Source: Streptomyces sp. NBC_00377
Lineage (GTDB): Bacteria > Actinomycetota > Actinomycetes > Streptomycetales > Streptomycetaceae
Reading direction: 5' to 3'
NCBI RefSeq assembly: GCF_036075115.1
Contig: NZ_CP107958.1
Coordinates: 5,084,001-5,148,000 of the forward strand
DNA length: 64,000 nt
Shown here: positions 17,725 through 24,841 of the stretch, piece by piece
Numbering within the stretch: position 1 is the stretch's first letter
Layout of the letters: every line of letters starts with the position of its first letter
Notes under the pieces: generated by a model
Database searches by the model: none
The model's input: the letters and a program-made list of their open reading frames with translations, nothing else
What the model was told of the DNA's origin: nothing
Position numbers and translations under genes: made by a program

Positions 17725-17762
17725 TTGCGTGGAGTGGACTCGAAGGGGTTCGCTTGGCGACC
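17725..17762 (+). promoter_or_regulatory. MerR-type promoter of the element AKR gene, probably leaderless
   Basis: TTGCGT (17725-17730) and TCGCTT (17750-17755) are separated by 19 bases, the long spacer typical of MerR-family-activated promoters. An imperfect dyad CGTGGAGTGGACTCGAAG fills the spacer. The ATG is only seven bases beyond the -10, so a leaderless transcript is likely. The whole block resembles the region before the broken host AKR gene. Confidence 0.55.
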
Positions 17763-18752
17763 ATGGAATACACGCAGCTGGGACGTACCGGACTCAAGGT
17801 CAGTCGCATCGTGCTCGGCACGATGAACTTCGGGCCTCAGACGGATGAAGCCACCAGCCACACCATCATGGATGCGGCGCTCGATGCGGGGCTGAATTTC
17901 GTTGACACTGCAAATGTGTACGGGTGGGGTGAGAACAAGGGGCGCACCGAGGAGATCGTCGGTACCTGGTTCGCCAAGGACGGCGGGCGTCGTGACAAGA
18001 CGGTCCTGGCCACCAAGGTCTACGGGAACATGGGCGCCGACGGACCGGCCTGGCCTAACCATGACCGGCTCAGCGCCGTGAACATCCGCCGTGCCGTGGA
18101 CGCTTCCCTCAAGCGGCTCCAGACCGACTACATCGACGTCTACCAGTTCCATCACATCGACCGTTCGACGCCGTTCGAGGAGATCTGGCAGGCGATCGAC
18201 GTCCTGGTCCAACAAGGGAAGATCCTTTACGCCGGTTCCTCGAACTTCCCCGGCTACAAGATTGCCCAGGCCAACGAGAACGCGAAGACACACGGCCGGG
18301 TCGGGCTCGTCAGCGAGCAGTGCCTCTACAACCTCGCCGAGCGCCGCGCCGAGATGGAGGTCATCCCTGCCGCGCAGGACTACGGCCTCGGGGTCATCCC
18401 GTGGTCGCCGCTGCACGGCGGGCTGCTCGGCGGAGTCCTCAAGAAGGAGGCCACGGAAGGGCGCCGGGCGAGCGGACGGGCCGCCGACGCCCTCAAGGAC
18501 GCCCGCACGCGCGAGCAGATCCAGGCGTACGAGAACCTGCTCGACAAGCACGGCATCGAACCAGGCGAGGCCGCCCTGGCCTGGCTGCTCACCCGTCCCG
18601 GCGTGACAGGACCGATCGTCGGCCCACGCACGCAGGAGCAGCTTGACTCAGCGCTGCGCGCCCTCGACCTGGACCTGGGCGCGGAGCTCCTTGCGGCTCT
18701 CGACGAGATCTTCCCGGGGCCGGGACCGTCCCCCGAAGCTTTCGCATGGTGA
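17763..18752 (+). CDS. Aldo/keto reductase carried by the element
   Basis: 329 residues, a full-length AKR barrel. Visible elements are DTANVYGWGENKGRTEE (Asp and Tyr of the tetrad), VLATKVYGNMG (Lys), YQFHHIDRSTPFEE (His) and the NADPH-binding tail GVTGPIVGPRTQEQLDSAL. It reduces carbonyl compounds with NADPH; the natural substrate is unknown. It is very similar throughout to the split host protein at 14532-15383 plus 18876-19040, but clearly divergent at DNA level, so it is not a recent local duplication. ATG 17763 matches the host start MKYTQLGRTG. It carries its own MerR-type promoter and probably replaces the disrupted host activity. Its codons around DTAN are unusually A/T-rich. Confidence 0.93.
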   Translation: MEYTQLGRTGLKVSRIVLGTMNFGPQTDEATSHTIMDAALDAGLNFVDTANVYGWGENKGRTEEIVGTWFAKDGGRRDKTVLATKVYGNMGADGPAWPNHDRLSAVNIRRAVDASLKRLQTDYIDVYQFHHIDRSTPFEEIWQAIDVLVQQGKILYAGSSNFPGYKIAQANENAKTHGRVGLVSEQCLYNLAERRAEMEVIPAAQDYGLGVIPWSPLHGGLLGGVLKKEATEGRRASGRAADALKDARTREQIQAYENLLDKHGIEPGEAALAWLLTRPGVTGPIVGPRTQEQLDSALRALDLDLGAELLAALDEIFPGPGPSPEAFAW

Positions 18753-18872
18753 AGTAACAAATCTGCATGTGGACCGCTGCGTCCTGCTCTGCGTGCAGGG
18801 CGAGTTGGGGGTGGCGGTCGGCGCTCTCCGTGGTGCCACATGCGCGCTGGTGACACGCAACGATGCAGTTCT
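18753..18872. other. Element right-end spacer
   Basis: 120 bases between the AKR stop and the right attachment arm. No gene, promoter or convincing hairpin was seen. Confidence 0.4.
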
Positions 18873-18915
18873 GCGTCAAAATTGCTGATTGGCTGTGTCG
18901 AAGAAGTTGATGCCC
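18873..18915. other. Right attachment junction (attR)
   Basis: The arm GCGTCAAAATTG (18873-18884) is the exact reverse complement of the left arm. Ten bases later comes the central GT (18895-18896), after which host AKR sequence TCGAAGAAGTTGATGCC resumes. The element side still encodes DTAN on the minus strand (GACACAGCCAAT), so the attP half-site itself resembles the target codons. Confidence 0.75.
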
Positions 18916-19040
18916 GCACCGAGTGCCGCGTCCATGATCGCGTGGCTGTCGGTCTCGTCGGTCTGCGGGCCGAAGTTCATGGTGCCGAGGACGAGGCGGC
19001 TGACCTTGAGTCCGGTACGTCCGAGCTGCGTGTACTTCAT
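18876..19040 (-). pseudogene. Host aldo/keto reductase, 5' fragment
   Basis: The minus strand starts MKYTQLGRTGLKVSR and reads LGTMNFGPQTDE...GAGINFFDTAN, the N-terminal strands and first helix of an AKR. After DTAN it enters the element and stops after QQF, giving a 54-residue dead product. Together with 14532-15383 it makes one complete reading frame if the element is removed at GTGTC. Its promoter is intact upstream, so the truncated message is probably still made. Confidence 0.88.
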
Positions 19041-19047
19041 GGAGTAC

Positions 19048-19078
19048 AAGCCAACGACTTGGAGTGCGCTCCACGCAA
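19048..19078 (-). promoter_or_regulatory. MerR-type promoter of the broken host AKR gene
   Basis: On the minus strand TTGCGT (19078-19073) and TGGCTT (19053-19048) are 19 bases apart, and the ATG follows seven bases later, so the message is probably leaderless. The dyad CTTGGAGTGCGCTCCACG at 19058-19075 resembles operators of NmlR/AdhR-type MerR regulators of aldehyde and carbonyl stress. No MerR gene is in the neighbourhood. Confidence 0.55.
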
Positions 19079-19100
19079 GGGGGATCCACCGGGCAACGGG

Positions 19101-19688
19101 TCAGTCGCGGGGGAACTCGTCGGTCTTGAGGAGGAGGCCGACCACGGTGCCGGTCAGGTCGATGTCGTCGCCGAAGCCGACCTTCGTCCGAGTGACGTAG
19201 TCGCCCTCCTTGGGGTGGGTGTAGAGGTAGCACCGGCCTTTGTAGGGGTCGGCGATGAGATACACCGGAACCTCCGCCATGGCGTAGGCGAGCTTCTTCG
19301 GCCCATAGTCGTTCGTTGCTGTGTCTTTGGAGATGACCTCGGCCACGAACTCGACGTCCTGGTAGCGCCAGCGACCCTTGCTGTCCTTCACGGAGCGGTC
19401 GGACATGGCAGCCATGTCGCATGCGAAGCCGTTCAGGTGATCGGGGAAGTCGATGCGTACATCGGAGGCGAGCCGCTTGCGCGGGTACTTGTCCCGCAGC
19501 TGTTCGAAAATGGCCGAGATGATCTCCCAGTGGTGCTGCCGCGGCGGTGACATGAAGATGTTTCCCCCGACGATCTCGACCTTTGTTCCCTCGGGGACGG
19601 GCATCTTCTCGAGCCACTCGAACATGACGTCCAGAGACAGCTCGTCGCTCTCCTCGGCCATGGTGATCCTGTCCTCAGTGACGGTCAT
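19101..19688 (-). CDS. Uma2-family (DUF820) putative endonuclease-fold protein
   Basis: 195 residues. The family core is visible: VEIVGGNIFMSPPRQHHWEII near the start, DVRIDFPDHLNGFACDMAAMS carrying the active-site Asp, and DVEFVAEVISKDTATNDYGPKKLAYA with the ExxS/K part of a PD-(D/E)XK-like site. The C-terminus has VPVYLIADPYKGRCYLYT. Uma2 proteins are abundant in Streptomyces and cyanobacteria, have a restriction-endonuclease-like fold and mostly unknown targets. The ATG at 19688 (MTVTEDRITMAEE) precedes the conserved part by a usual distance. It lies 60 bases from the AKR promoter, on the host side of the element. Confidence 0.85.
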   Translation of the reverse strand: MTVTEDRITMAEESDELSLDVMFEWLEKMPVPEGTKVEIVGGNIFMSPPRQHHWEIISAIFEQLRDKYPRKRLASDVRIDFPDHLNGFACDMAAMSDRSVKDSKGRWRYQDVEFVAEVISKDTATNDYGPKKLAYAMAEVPVYLIADPYKGRCYLYTHPKEGDYVTRTKVGFGDDIDLTGTVVGLLLKTDEFPRD

Positions 19689-19804
19689 CGTGGCGCTCCT
19701 CCCCGGCCGCACTCGCCCGAGTGCCGCCGCGCGGTACAACGATACGCACGGTGACGGGGCCACGACGCGGAGCGCATATGCCAGAAGGGGGGAGGGCGCG
19801 TCCC

Positions 19805-20479
19805 TCAGCGCGTGTACTCCCCGCCCAGCTCCCACCCCTGGTACATCGCCTCCGCGAAGGCCGACGCCAGCTGGTGCTCACCGTTGGCGTTGGGGTGGGT
19901 GCCGTCGTAGGTGTCGGTGTCGATGTCCCAGGTCGGAGGAACGGAAGCCAGGAGGATCGGCGAGGCCGGCTCGTCGAGGTCGGCGGCCGTCTTCGCCAGG
20001 AGTTCGTTGAAGCGGGCGACCTGGGCGGCGAAGGGCTCGTCGTTCGCCGCGCGGATGTTGTGGATGACCGGCAGCCACACCATGGCGACGCGGGGGTTCG
20101 CCGCGCGGGCCTCGGCGGCGAAGAAGCGCGCGTTCTCCGCGGTCTGCTCGGCGTTCGTGTAGAAGCCCAGGTCGATCAGGCCGAGCGAGACCAGCAGGAC
20201 GTCCGCCCGCGACCTGCGGACCGCCTCGCGGATCAGCGGGGCCATGTGCAGCCAGCCCTCGCCCCAGCCGGCCAGATGGCCGCGGGGGAAGTCGGGGTCG
20301 GCGTAGGCGTACGAGGAGGGGCTGTCCGCCGCCTTGTCGTAGAGCGTCTCGCGTGGGCCGACCAGGGTGAACGGACCGCCGTACGTGGCGCACAGGTGCT
20401 GCCACATGCGGTGGCGCCAGGTGTGGTCGCCCGTGCTGCCGATCGTCATCGAGTCGCCTACGGGCATGAACCTGAGCAT
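19805..20479 (-). CDS. SGNH/GDSL hydrolase
   Basis: 224 residues. GDSMTIG near the N-terminus is the nucleophile block. The catalytic Asp-x-x-His is DGTHPNANGEHQLA near the C-terminus, and VSLGLIDLGF occupies the block III position, where the usual Asn of GxND is not evident. These enzymes cleave esters; the substrate is unknown. No signal peptide is visible, so it is probably cytoplasmic. ATG 20479 (MLRFMPVGDS) is favoured; ATG 20467 is possible. The gene is divergent from the secreted protein at 20579. Confidence 0.82.
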   Translation of the reverse strand: MLRFMPVGDSMTIGSTGDHTWRHRMWQHLCATYGGPFTLVGPRETLYDKAADSPSSYAYADPDFPRGHLAGWGEGWLHMAPLIREAVRRSRADVLLVSLGLIDLGFYTNAEQTAENARFFAAEARAANPRVAMVWLPVIHNIRAANDEPFAAQVARFNELLAKTAADLDEPASPILLASVPPTWDIDTDTYDGTHPNANGEHQLASAFAEAMYQGWELGGEYTR

Positions 20480-20578
20480 CCGCTCATGATGGGGGATCGA
20501 GAATGGATCACTCCCGTCGGGGGCCTGTGAGACCGGCCACGAATCCGAACGGGCGGGCGGGATGGCAGGCTTGTGGGC

Positions 20579-21622
20579 ATGCGCCGATCTTTCGCCGTCC
20601 GGGCCGGAGCCCTGTTCACCACGGTCCTCCTCTCGGGTGCCTTCACCGTGCTCGCCGCGTCCGCCGCACCCGACGCCTCGGCCGCACCCGCCGCGTCCGC
20701 GGCCTCCGCGGCCGACGGCGACAAGGGCTTCACCATCGAGGATCCGCGCATCACCGAGTCCAGCGGTCTCGCCGCCTCGCGGCAGCACCCGGGCGTCTAC
20801 TGGACCCACAACGACAGCGACGACGGCCCCTACCTCTACGCCGTCGACAGCGCGACCGGGAAGACGGTCGCCCGGCTCACCCTGACCGGCGTCGGCACGC
20901 CCCGTGACGTCGAGGCCATCTCCATCGGCCCGGACAACCAGATCTGGGTCGGCGACATCGGCGACAACCTCGGCGGCACCTGGCAGTACGTGTGGATCTA
21001 CCGACTGCCCGAGCCGAAGAAGCTGGTCGACCAGACCGTCAAGGCCACGCAGTACGTCGTGAAGTACTCCGACGGAGCCCGCGACGCGGAGTCGCTCCTC
21101 GTGCACCCCAAGACCGGTCGCGTCTACATCATCGACAAGAAGGAGGACGGCGGACACCTCTACGAGGGACCGGCGAAGCTCTCGGCCTCCGGGGCGAACA
21201 TCTTCAGGCCCGTCGCCGCCGTCGACCTCTGGGCCACCGACGCGGCCTTCTCACCGGACGGCACCCAGCTCGCCGTCCGGGGCTACTTCGGCGGCATCTC
21301 CTACGCGTGGAACGGCGGCAGGATCGAACGCGAGGGGCGGCTCGACGTACCCCTGCAACGGCAGGGCGAGTCCGTCAGCTACTCCGCCGACGGCACCAAG
21401 CTCATGTACGGCAGCGAGGGTTCGGGGAGTTCCGTGGTGGCGGAGGACGCCCCCGGGGATGCCGGATCGGGCTCCAAGTCCCCGTCGGGAAGCGGGAGTG
21501 CGAGCGCTTCGGGGAAGGGTGAGGGATCCTCGGCGAACGGCAGCGTCAAGATCGGCGCGCTGGCCGTCGCCGCGTTGTGCGCCGCCGTGTTCGGCCTCCG
21601 CCGGCTCCGGCGCCGCGGCTGA
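20579..21622 (+). CDS. Secreted beta-propeller-like protein with C-terminal membrane anchor
   Basis: 347 residues. The N-terminal signal peptide (MRRSFAVRAGALFTTVLLSG, then an Ala-rich stretch) directs export. Residues about 50-285 hold repeats such as ESSGLAASRQHPGVYWTHND, DVEAISIGPDNQIWVGDIGD, DAESLLVHPKTGRVYIIDK and ATDAAFSPDGTQLAVRGY, suggesting a beta-propeller. A Ser/Gly-rich spacer then leads to one hydrophobic helix and RRLRRRG, which would anchor it in the membrane facing outside. There is no sortase LPxTG. ATG 20579 was preferred to GTG 20573. Function unknown. Confidence 0.78.
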   Translation: MRRSFAVRAGALFTTVLLSGAFTVLAASAAPDASAAPAASAASAADGDKGFTIEDPRITESSGLAASRQHPGVYWTHNDSDDGPYLYAVDSATGKTVARLTLTGVGTPRDVEAISIGPDNQIWVGDIGDNLGGTWQYVWIYRLPEPKKLVDQTVKATQYVVKYSDGARDAESLLVHPKTGRVYIIDKKEDGGHLYEGPAKLSASGANIFRPVAAVDLWATDAAFSPDGTQLAVRGYFGGISYAWNGGRIEREGRLDVPLQRQGESVSYSADGTKLMYGSEGSGSSVVAEDAPGDAGSGSKSPSGSGSASASGKGEGSSANGSVKIGALAVAALCAAVFGLRRLRRRG

Positions 21623-21812
21623 GGCGCCTCCGCCGACCCGTTCCCCTCCGCGGACAGGTCCTCTCCGCCGCCTCGTCCCCCCGTCGACCCGTCGTACCAG
21701 GCGCGGCTCGTGCCGGGAGGCGCGGGTGCGGGCGGCGGCTTTCTCGGCGCCGCCGTGCCGCACTTCTTGACGTGGTCATGGTGTGTCAGTTTCCTGGAGG
21801 GTGCGCGGCGTA

Positions 21813-21826
21813 TGGGAGCGCTCCCA
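21813..21826. promoter_or_regulatory. CebR-type operator upstream of cellulase
   Basis: TGGGAGCGCTCCCA is a perfect 14-bp palindrome identical to the cello-oligosaccharide-responsive CebR/CelR box of Streptomyces. It sits 40 bases before the cellulase ATG, so cellobiose or cellotriose probably induces the gene. Confidence 0.9.
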
Positions 21827-21866
21827 TGTGTTTCGGGCCCCGCGCCTCCCGAGAGGAAGCAGCGAG

Positions 21867-23408
21867 ATGTTCCGCAGCTTGCGAAGAATGCTGTGCGGTG
21901 GTGCCGCCGCGCTTCTCCTACCGCTGGGAGCCGGTGCGCAGACGGCCCTCGCGGCGGACGCGGTCCACGCGACGGACGCCGTCGCGGCCGACGCCGGGGC
22001 CGGTTACTGGCACACCAGCGGCCGCCAGATCCTCGACGCCGCCGGACAGCCGGTCCGGATCGCCGGGATCAACTGGTTCGGCTTCGAGACCGGCAACCAC
22101 GTCGTCCACGGACTCTGGTCCCGTGACTACAAGAGCATGATCGACCAGATGAGGTCGCTGGGCTACAACACGATCCGCATCCCCTACAGCGACGACCTCT
22201 TCAAGGCCGCGACCGTCCCCGACAGCATCGACTTCAGCAGCGGCAAGAACGCCGACCTGCAAGGCCTGAACTCGCTCCAGATCCTGGACAGGATCGTCTC
22301 GTACGCCGGTCAGGACGGTCTCAAGGTCATCCTGGACCGGCACCGGCCGGACTCGGGCGGGCAGTCGGCGCTCTGGTACACGGCTGCCGTCCCCGAGTCG
22401 ACGTGGATCACCAACCTCAAGGCCATGGCGACCCGTTACAAGGGCCAGGACACGGTCGTCGGCATCGACCTGCACAACGAGCCCCACGATCCCGCCTGCT
22501 GGGGCTGCGGGGACACCGCGACCGACTGGCGGCTGGCCGCGCAACGGGCCGGGAACGCCGTCCTGTCCGTCAACCCCGACCTTCTGGTCCTTGTCGAGGG
22601 CGTGCAGAGCTTCAACGGCGTCTCCGGCTGGTGGGGCGGCAACCTGATGGGCGTCGGCCAGTACCCGGTGCAGCTGAACGTGGCGAACCGGGTCGTGTAC
22701 TCCGCCCACGACTACGCGACGAGCGTCGCCCAGCAGAGCTGGTTCAGCGATCCGGCGTTCCCGGCGAACATGCCGGGGATCTGGGACAAGTACTGGGGCT
22801 ACATCTTCAAGCAGAACATCGCGCCCGTGTGGGTGGGCGAGTTCGGCACCACCCTCCAGTCGACGGTGGACCAGAAGTGGCTGGCGGCGCTGGTGGGTTA
22901 CCTCCGGCCGACGGCGACGTACGGCGCCGACTCCTTCCACTGGACCTTCTGGTCGTGGAACCCCAACTCCGGTGACACCGGCGGGATCCTGAAGGACGAC
23001 TGGCAGACCGTCGACGCCGTGAAGGACGGGTACCTGGCGAGCGTCAAGGCGCCCGGCTTCCCGGGAACCGGCGGTGGAGGGGGCGGTGGCGGTGGAGGGG
23101 GCGGTACGGCCGCCTGCACCGCCGTCTACACCGTCAGCAGCGACTGGGGCGGTGGCTTCAACGCCGAGGTGAAGGTCACCAACACGGGTACCACGGCGAT
23201 CGGTTCGTGGAAGGTGGCCTGGACCTGGAGCGGCGCGCAGCGGGTCACCAGCATGTGGAACGCCTCGTACACCCAGAGCGGTGCCACCGTGACCGCGGTG
23301 AACGCCTCGCACAACGGGGCAGTCGCGGCGGGCGCTTCGGCGAGCTTCGGCTTCGGGGGCGCGCCCGGGGGCGGGGGAGCGTCGAGCGTGAGCTGTACGG
23401 CGGCGTGA
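21867..23408 (+). CDS. Secreted GH5 endoglucanase with C-terminal CBM2-like domain
   Basis: 513 residues. A signal peptide (first ~31 residues) precedes a GH5 catalytic domain (about 50-390): start motif IAGINWFGFETGN, acid/base Glu205 in LHNEPHD and nucleophile Glu325 in VGEFGTT. A run of twelve glycines near 401-413 links to a CBM2-type module that begins with a cysteine (CTAVYTVSSDWGGGF) and keeps tryptophans of the cellulose-binding face. The module's C-terminus is unusual, ending in a Gly/Ala/Ser-rich SFGFGGAPGGGGASS before the closing Cys. The enzyme hydrolyses cellulose outside the cell. ATG 21867 has GAGAGGAAGC upstream. A CebR-type box controls it. Confidence 0.93.
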   Translation: MFRSLRRMLCGGAAALLLPLGAGAQTALAADAVHATDAVAADAGAGYWHTSGRQILDAAGQPVRIAGINWFGFETGNHVVHGLWSRDYKSMIDQMRSLGYNTIRIPYSDDLFKAATVPDSIDFSSGKNADLQGLNSLQILDRIVSYAGQDGLKVILDRHRPDSGGQSALWYTAAVPESTWITNLKAMATRYKGQDTVVGIDLHNEPHDPACWGCGDTATDWRLAAQRAGNAVLSVNPDLLVLVEGVQSFNGVSGWWGGNLMGVGQYPVQLNVANRVVYSAHDYATSVAQQSWFSDPAFPANMPGIWDKYWGYIFKQNIAPVWVGEFGTTLQSTVDQKWLAALVGYLRPTATYGADSFHWTFWSWNPNSGDTGGILKDDWQTVDAVKDGYLASVKAPGFPGTGGGGGGGGGGGGTAACTAVYTVSSDWGGGFNAEVKVTNTGTTAIGSWKVAWTWSGAQRVTSMWNASYTQSGATVTAVNASHNGAVAAGASASFGFGGAPGGGGASSVSCTAA

Positions 23409-23485
23409 TCCGCACGGCCGTACGAGCCGCAGGGGTGGGCCCGCGTGTGTCCTTCCCGACCGGATGAGCGCCGCGGCCGCATGAG

Positions 23486-23517
23486 GAAGGGCGCCCGGTG
23501 TCCGCCGGGCGCCCTTC
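23486..23517. terminator. Bidirectional terminator between cellulase and serC
   Basis: GAAGGGCGCCCGG (23486-23498) and CCGGGCGCCCTTC (23505-23517) form a perfect 13-bp stem with a six-base loop between two convergent genes. Confidence 0.85.
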
Positions 23518-23536
23518 GTCGTCGTGAGGAGAGCGA

Positions 23537-24655
23537 CTACAGCTTGTCGATCACGTAGTCGATGCTCTTCGTGAGCGCCTCGACGTCGGCCGGGTCGACC
23601 GCCGGGAACATCGCGACGCGGAGCTGGTTGCGGCCCAGCTTGCGGTAGGGCTCGGTGTCGACGATGCCGTTGGCGCGCAGCACCTTGGCGATCGCGGCGG
23701 CGTCGATCTCGTCCGCGAAGTCGATCGTGCCGATGACCTGCGAGCGCTTGGCCGGGTCGGCGACGAACGGGTTCGCGTACTTGACGTCCTCGGCCCAGCC
23801 GTACAGCGTGCGCGCGGAGGTGGCGGTGCGGCGCACCGACCAGTCCAGGCCCCCCTGGCCGTTGATCCACTCCAGCTGCTGGTTCAGCAGGAAGAGGGTG
23901 GAGAGGGCCGGGGTGTTGTACGTCTGGTTCTTGCGGGAGTTGTCGATCGCGGTCGGCAGGCTGAAGAACTCCGGGATGTGCCGGCCGGACGCGTGGATCC
24001 GCTCGGCGCGCTCGATTGCGGCCGGGGAGAACACGCCGATCCACAGTCCGCCGTCGGAGGCGAAGGACTTCTGCGGGGCGAAGTAGTAGACGTCCGTCTC
24101 GGCGATGTCGACCGGGAGGCCGCCCGCGCCCGAGGTGGCGTCCACCAGCACGAGGGATCCCTCGTCGGCGCCCTGGACGCGCTTGACCGGGGCGGCGACA
24201 CCGGTGGACGTCTCGTTGTGCGTGAACGCGTAGACGTCGACTCCGGCCTCGGCCGCGGGCTCGGGGTGCGTGCCCGGGTCGGAGGAGATCACGGTGGGCT
24301 CGGCCAGCCAGGGGGCGAGCTTCGCGGCCTTGGCGAACTTCGAGCTGAACTCACCGAAGGTGAGGTGCTGCGACCTGTTCTCGATCAGGCCGTGGGTCGC
24401 GATGTCCCAGAACGCGGTGGAACCGCCGTTGCCGAGGATCACCTCGTAGCCGTCGGGGAGTCCGAACAGCTCGGTGATGCCCTCGCGCACCTGGCCGACC
24501 AGGTTCTTGACCGGGGCCTGGCGGTGGGAGGTGCCGAGGAGGGACGTACCGGTGGCGGCCAGGGCGTCCAGCGCCTCCACCCGCACCTTGGAGGGGCCCG
24601 CGCCGAATCGACCGTCGGCGGGCTTGATGTCAGCAGGAATCCGGATCTCAGCCAC
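23537..24655 (-). CDS. serC: Phosphoserine aminotransferase
   Basis: 372 residues of the actinobacterial SerC type. RFGAGPSKVRVEALDAL is near the start, VLVDATSGAGGLPVDI binds PLP, and YYFAPQKSFASDGGLWIG holds the Schiff-base lysine. It makes 3-phosphoserine from 3-phosphohydroxypyruvate and glutamate in serine biosynthesis, and may also act in pyridoxine biosynthesis. The start is GTG 24655 (VAEIRIPADIKPADGRFG); the upstream in-frame region is not conserved-looking. No purine-rich ribosome site precedes it. A promoter seven bases away suggests a leaderless message. Confidence 0.93.
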   Translation of the reverse strand: MAEIRIPADIKPADGRFGAGPSKVRVEALDALAATGTSLLGTSHRQAPVKNLVGQVREGITELFGLPDGYEVILGNGGSTAFWDIATHGLIENRSQHLTFGEFSSKFAKAAKLAPWLAEPTVISSDPGTHPEPAAEAGVDVYAFTHNETSTGVAAPVKRVQGADEGSLVLVDATSGAGGLPVDIAETDVYYFAPQKSFASDGGLWIGVFSPAAIERAERIHASGRHIPEFFSLPTAIDNSRKNQTYNTPALSTLFLLNQQLEWINGQGGLDWSVRRTATSARTLYGWAEDVKYANPFVADPAKRSQVIGTIDFADEIDAAAIAKVLRANGIVDTEPYRKLGRNQLRVAMFPAVDPADVEALTKSIDYVIDKL

Positions 24656-24692
24656 GGAAGGGAGGTTAGCCGCTGGGGGAAACCTGGGTGAA
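24656..24692 (-). promoter_or_regulatory. Probable leaderless promoter of serC
   Basis: On the minus strand TTCACC (24692-24687) and TAACCT (24668-24663) are 18 bases apart. Seven bases separate the -10 from the GTG at 24655. The absence of any Shine-Dalgarno sequence supports transcription starting at the GTG. Confidence 0.45.
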
Positions 24693-24841
24693 ACGCGGTC
24701 CGTCCGGTGAGACGGCGTTTCGATGGGCGGAACCGGGGCCGCGCACCCGCCGTGCTGCGTGGGCACGGGCCGCCTGTCCTCGGTCCCCCACCGCCGGCTT
24801 CGGGCGAGCGGGTACGCCCGATGGGCTGATTTGCTGGACGC

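Larger units (their letters stand above)
15379..18896. mobile_element. 3.5-kb serine-integrase element inserted in an AKR gene
   Basis: The element interrupts a minus-strand AKR gene, with GTGTC shared at both junctions (15379-15383 and 18895-18899). It carries a large serine recombinase, a decayed P-loop gene and a complete AKR gene reading the opposite way to the host copy. Perfect 12-bp inverted arms (15391-15402 and 18873-18884) lie exactly ten bases inside each GT dinucleotide, so the circular form would carry a symmetric attP-like site. No replication, transfer or capsid gene remains intact, so this is a minimal or reduced integrative element. It could be a remnant of a larger phage or plasmid. 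Confidence 0.85.

Noticed and set aside
18648..18860. Minus-strand 70-codon frame at the right end of the element
   Set aside because: Much of it is antisense to the cargo AKR gene, and the rest is low-complexity with no ribosome site.
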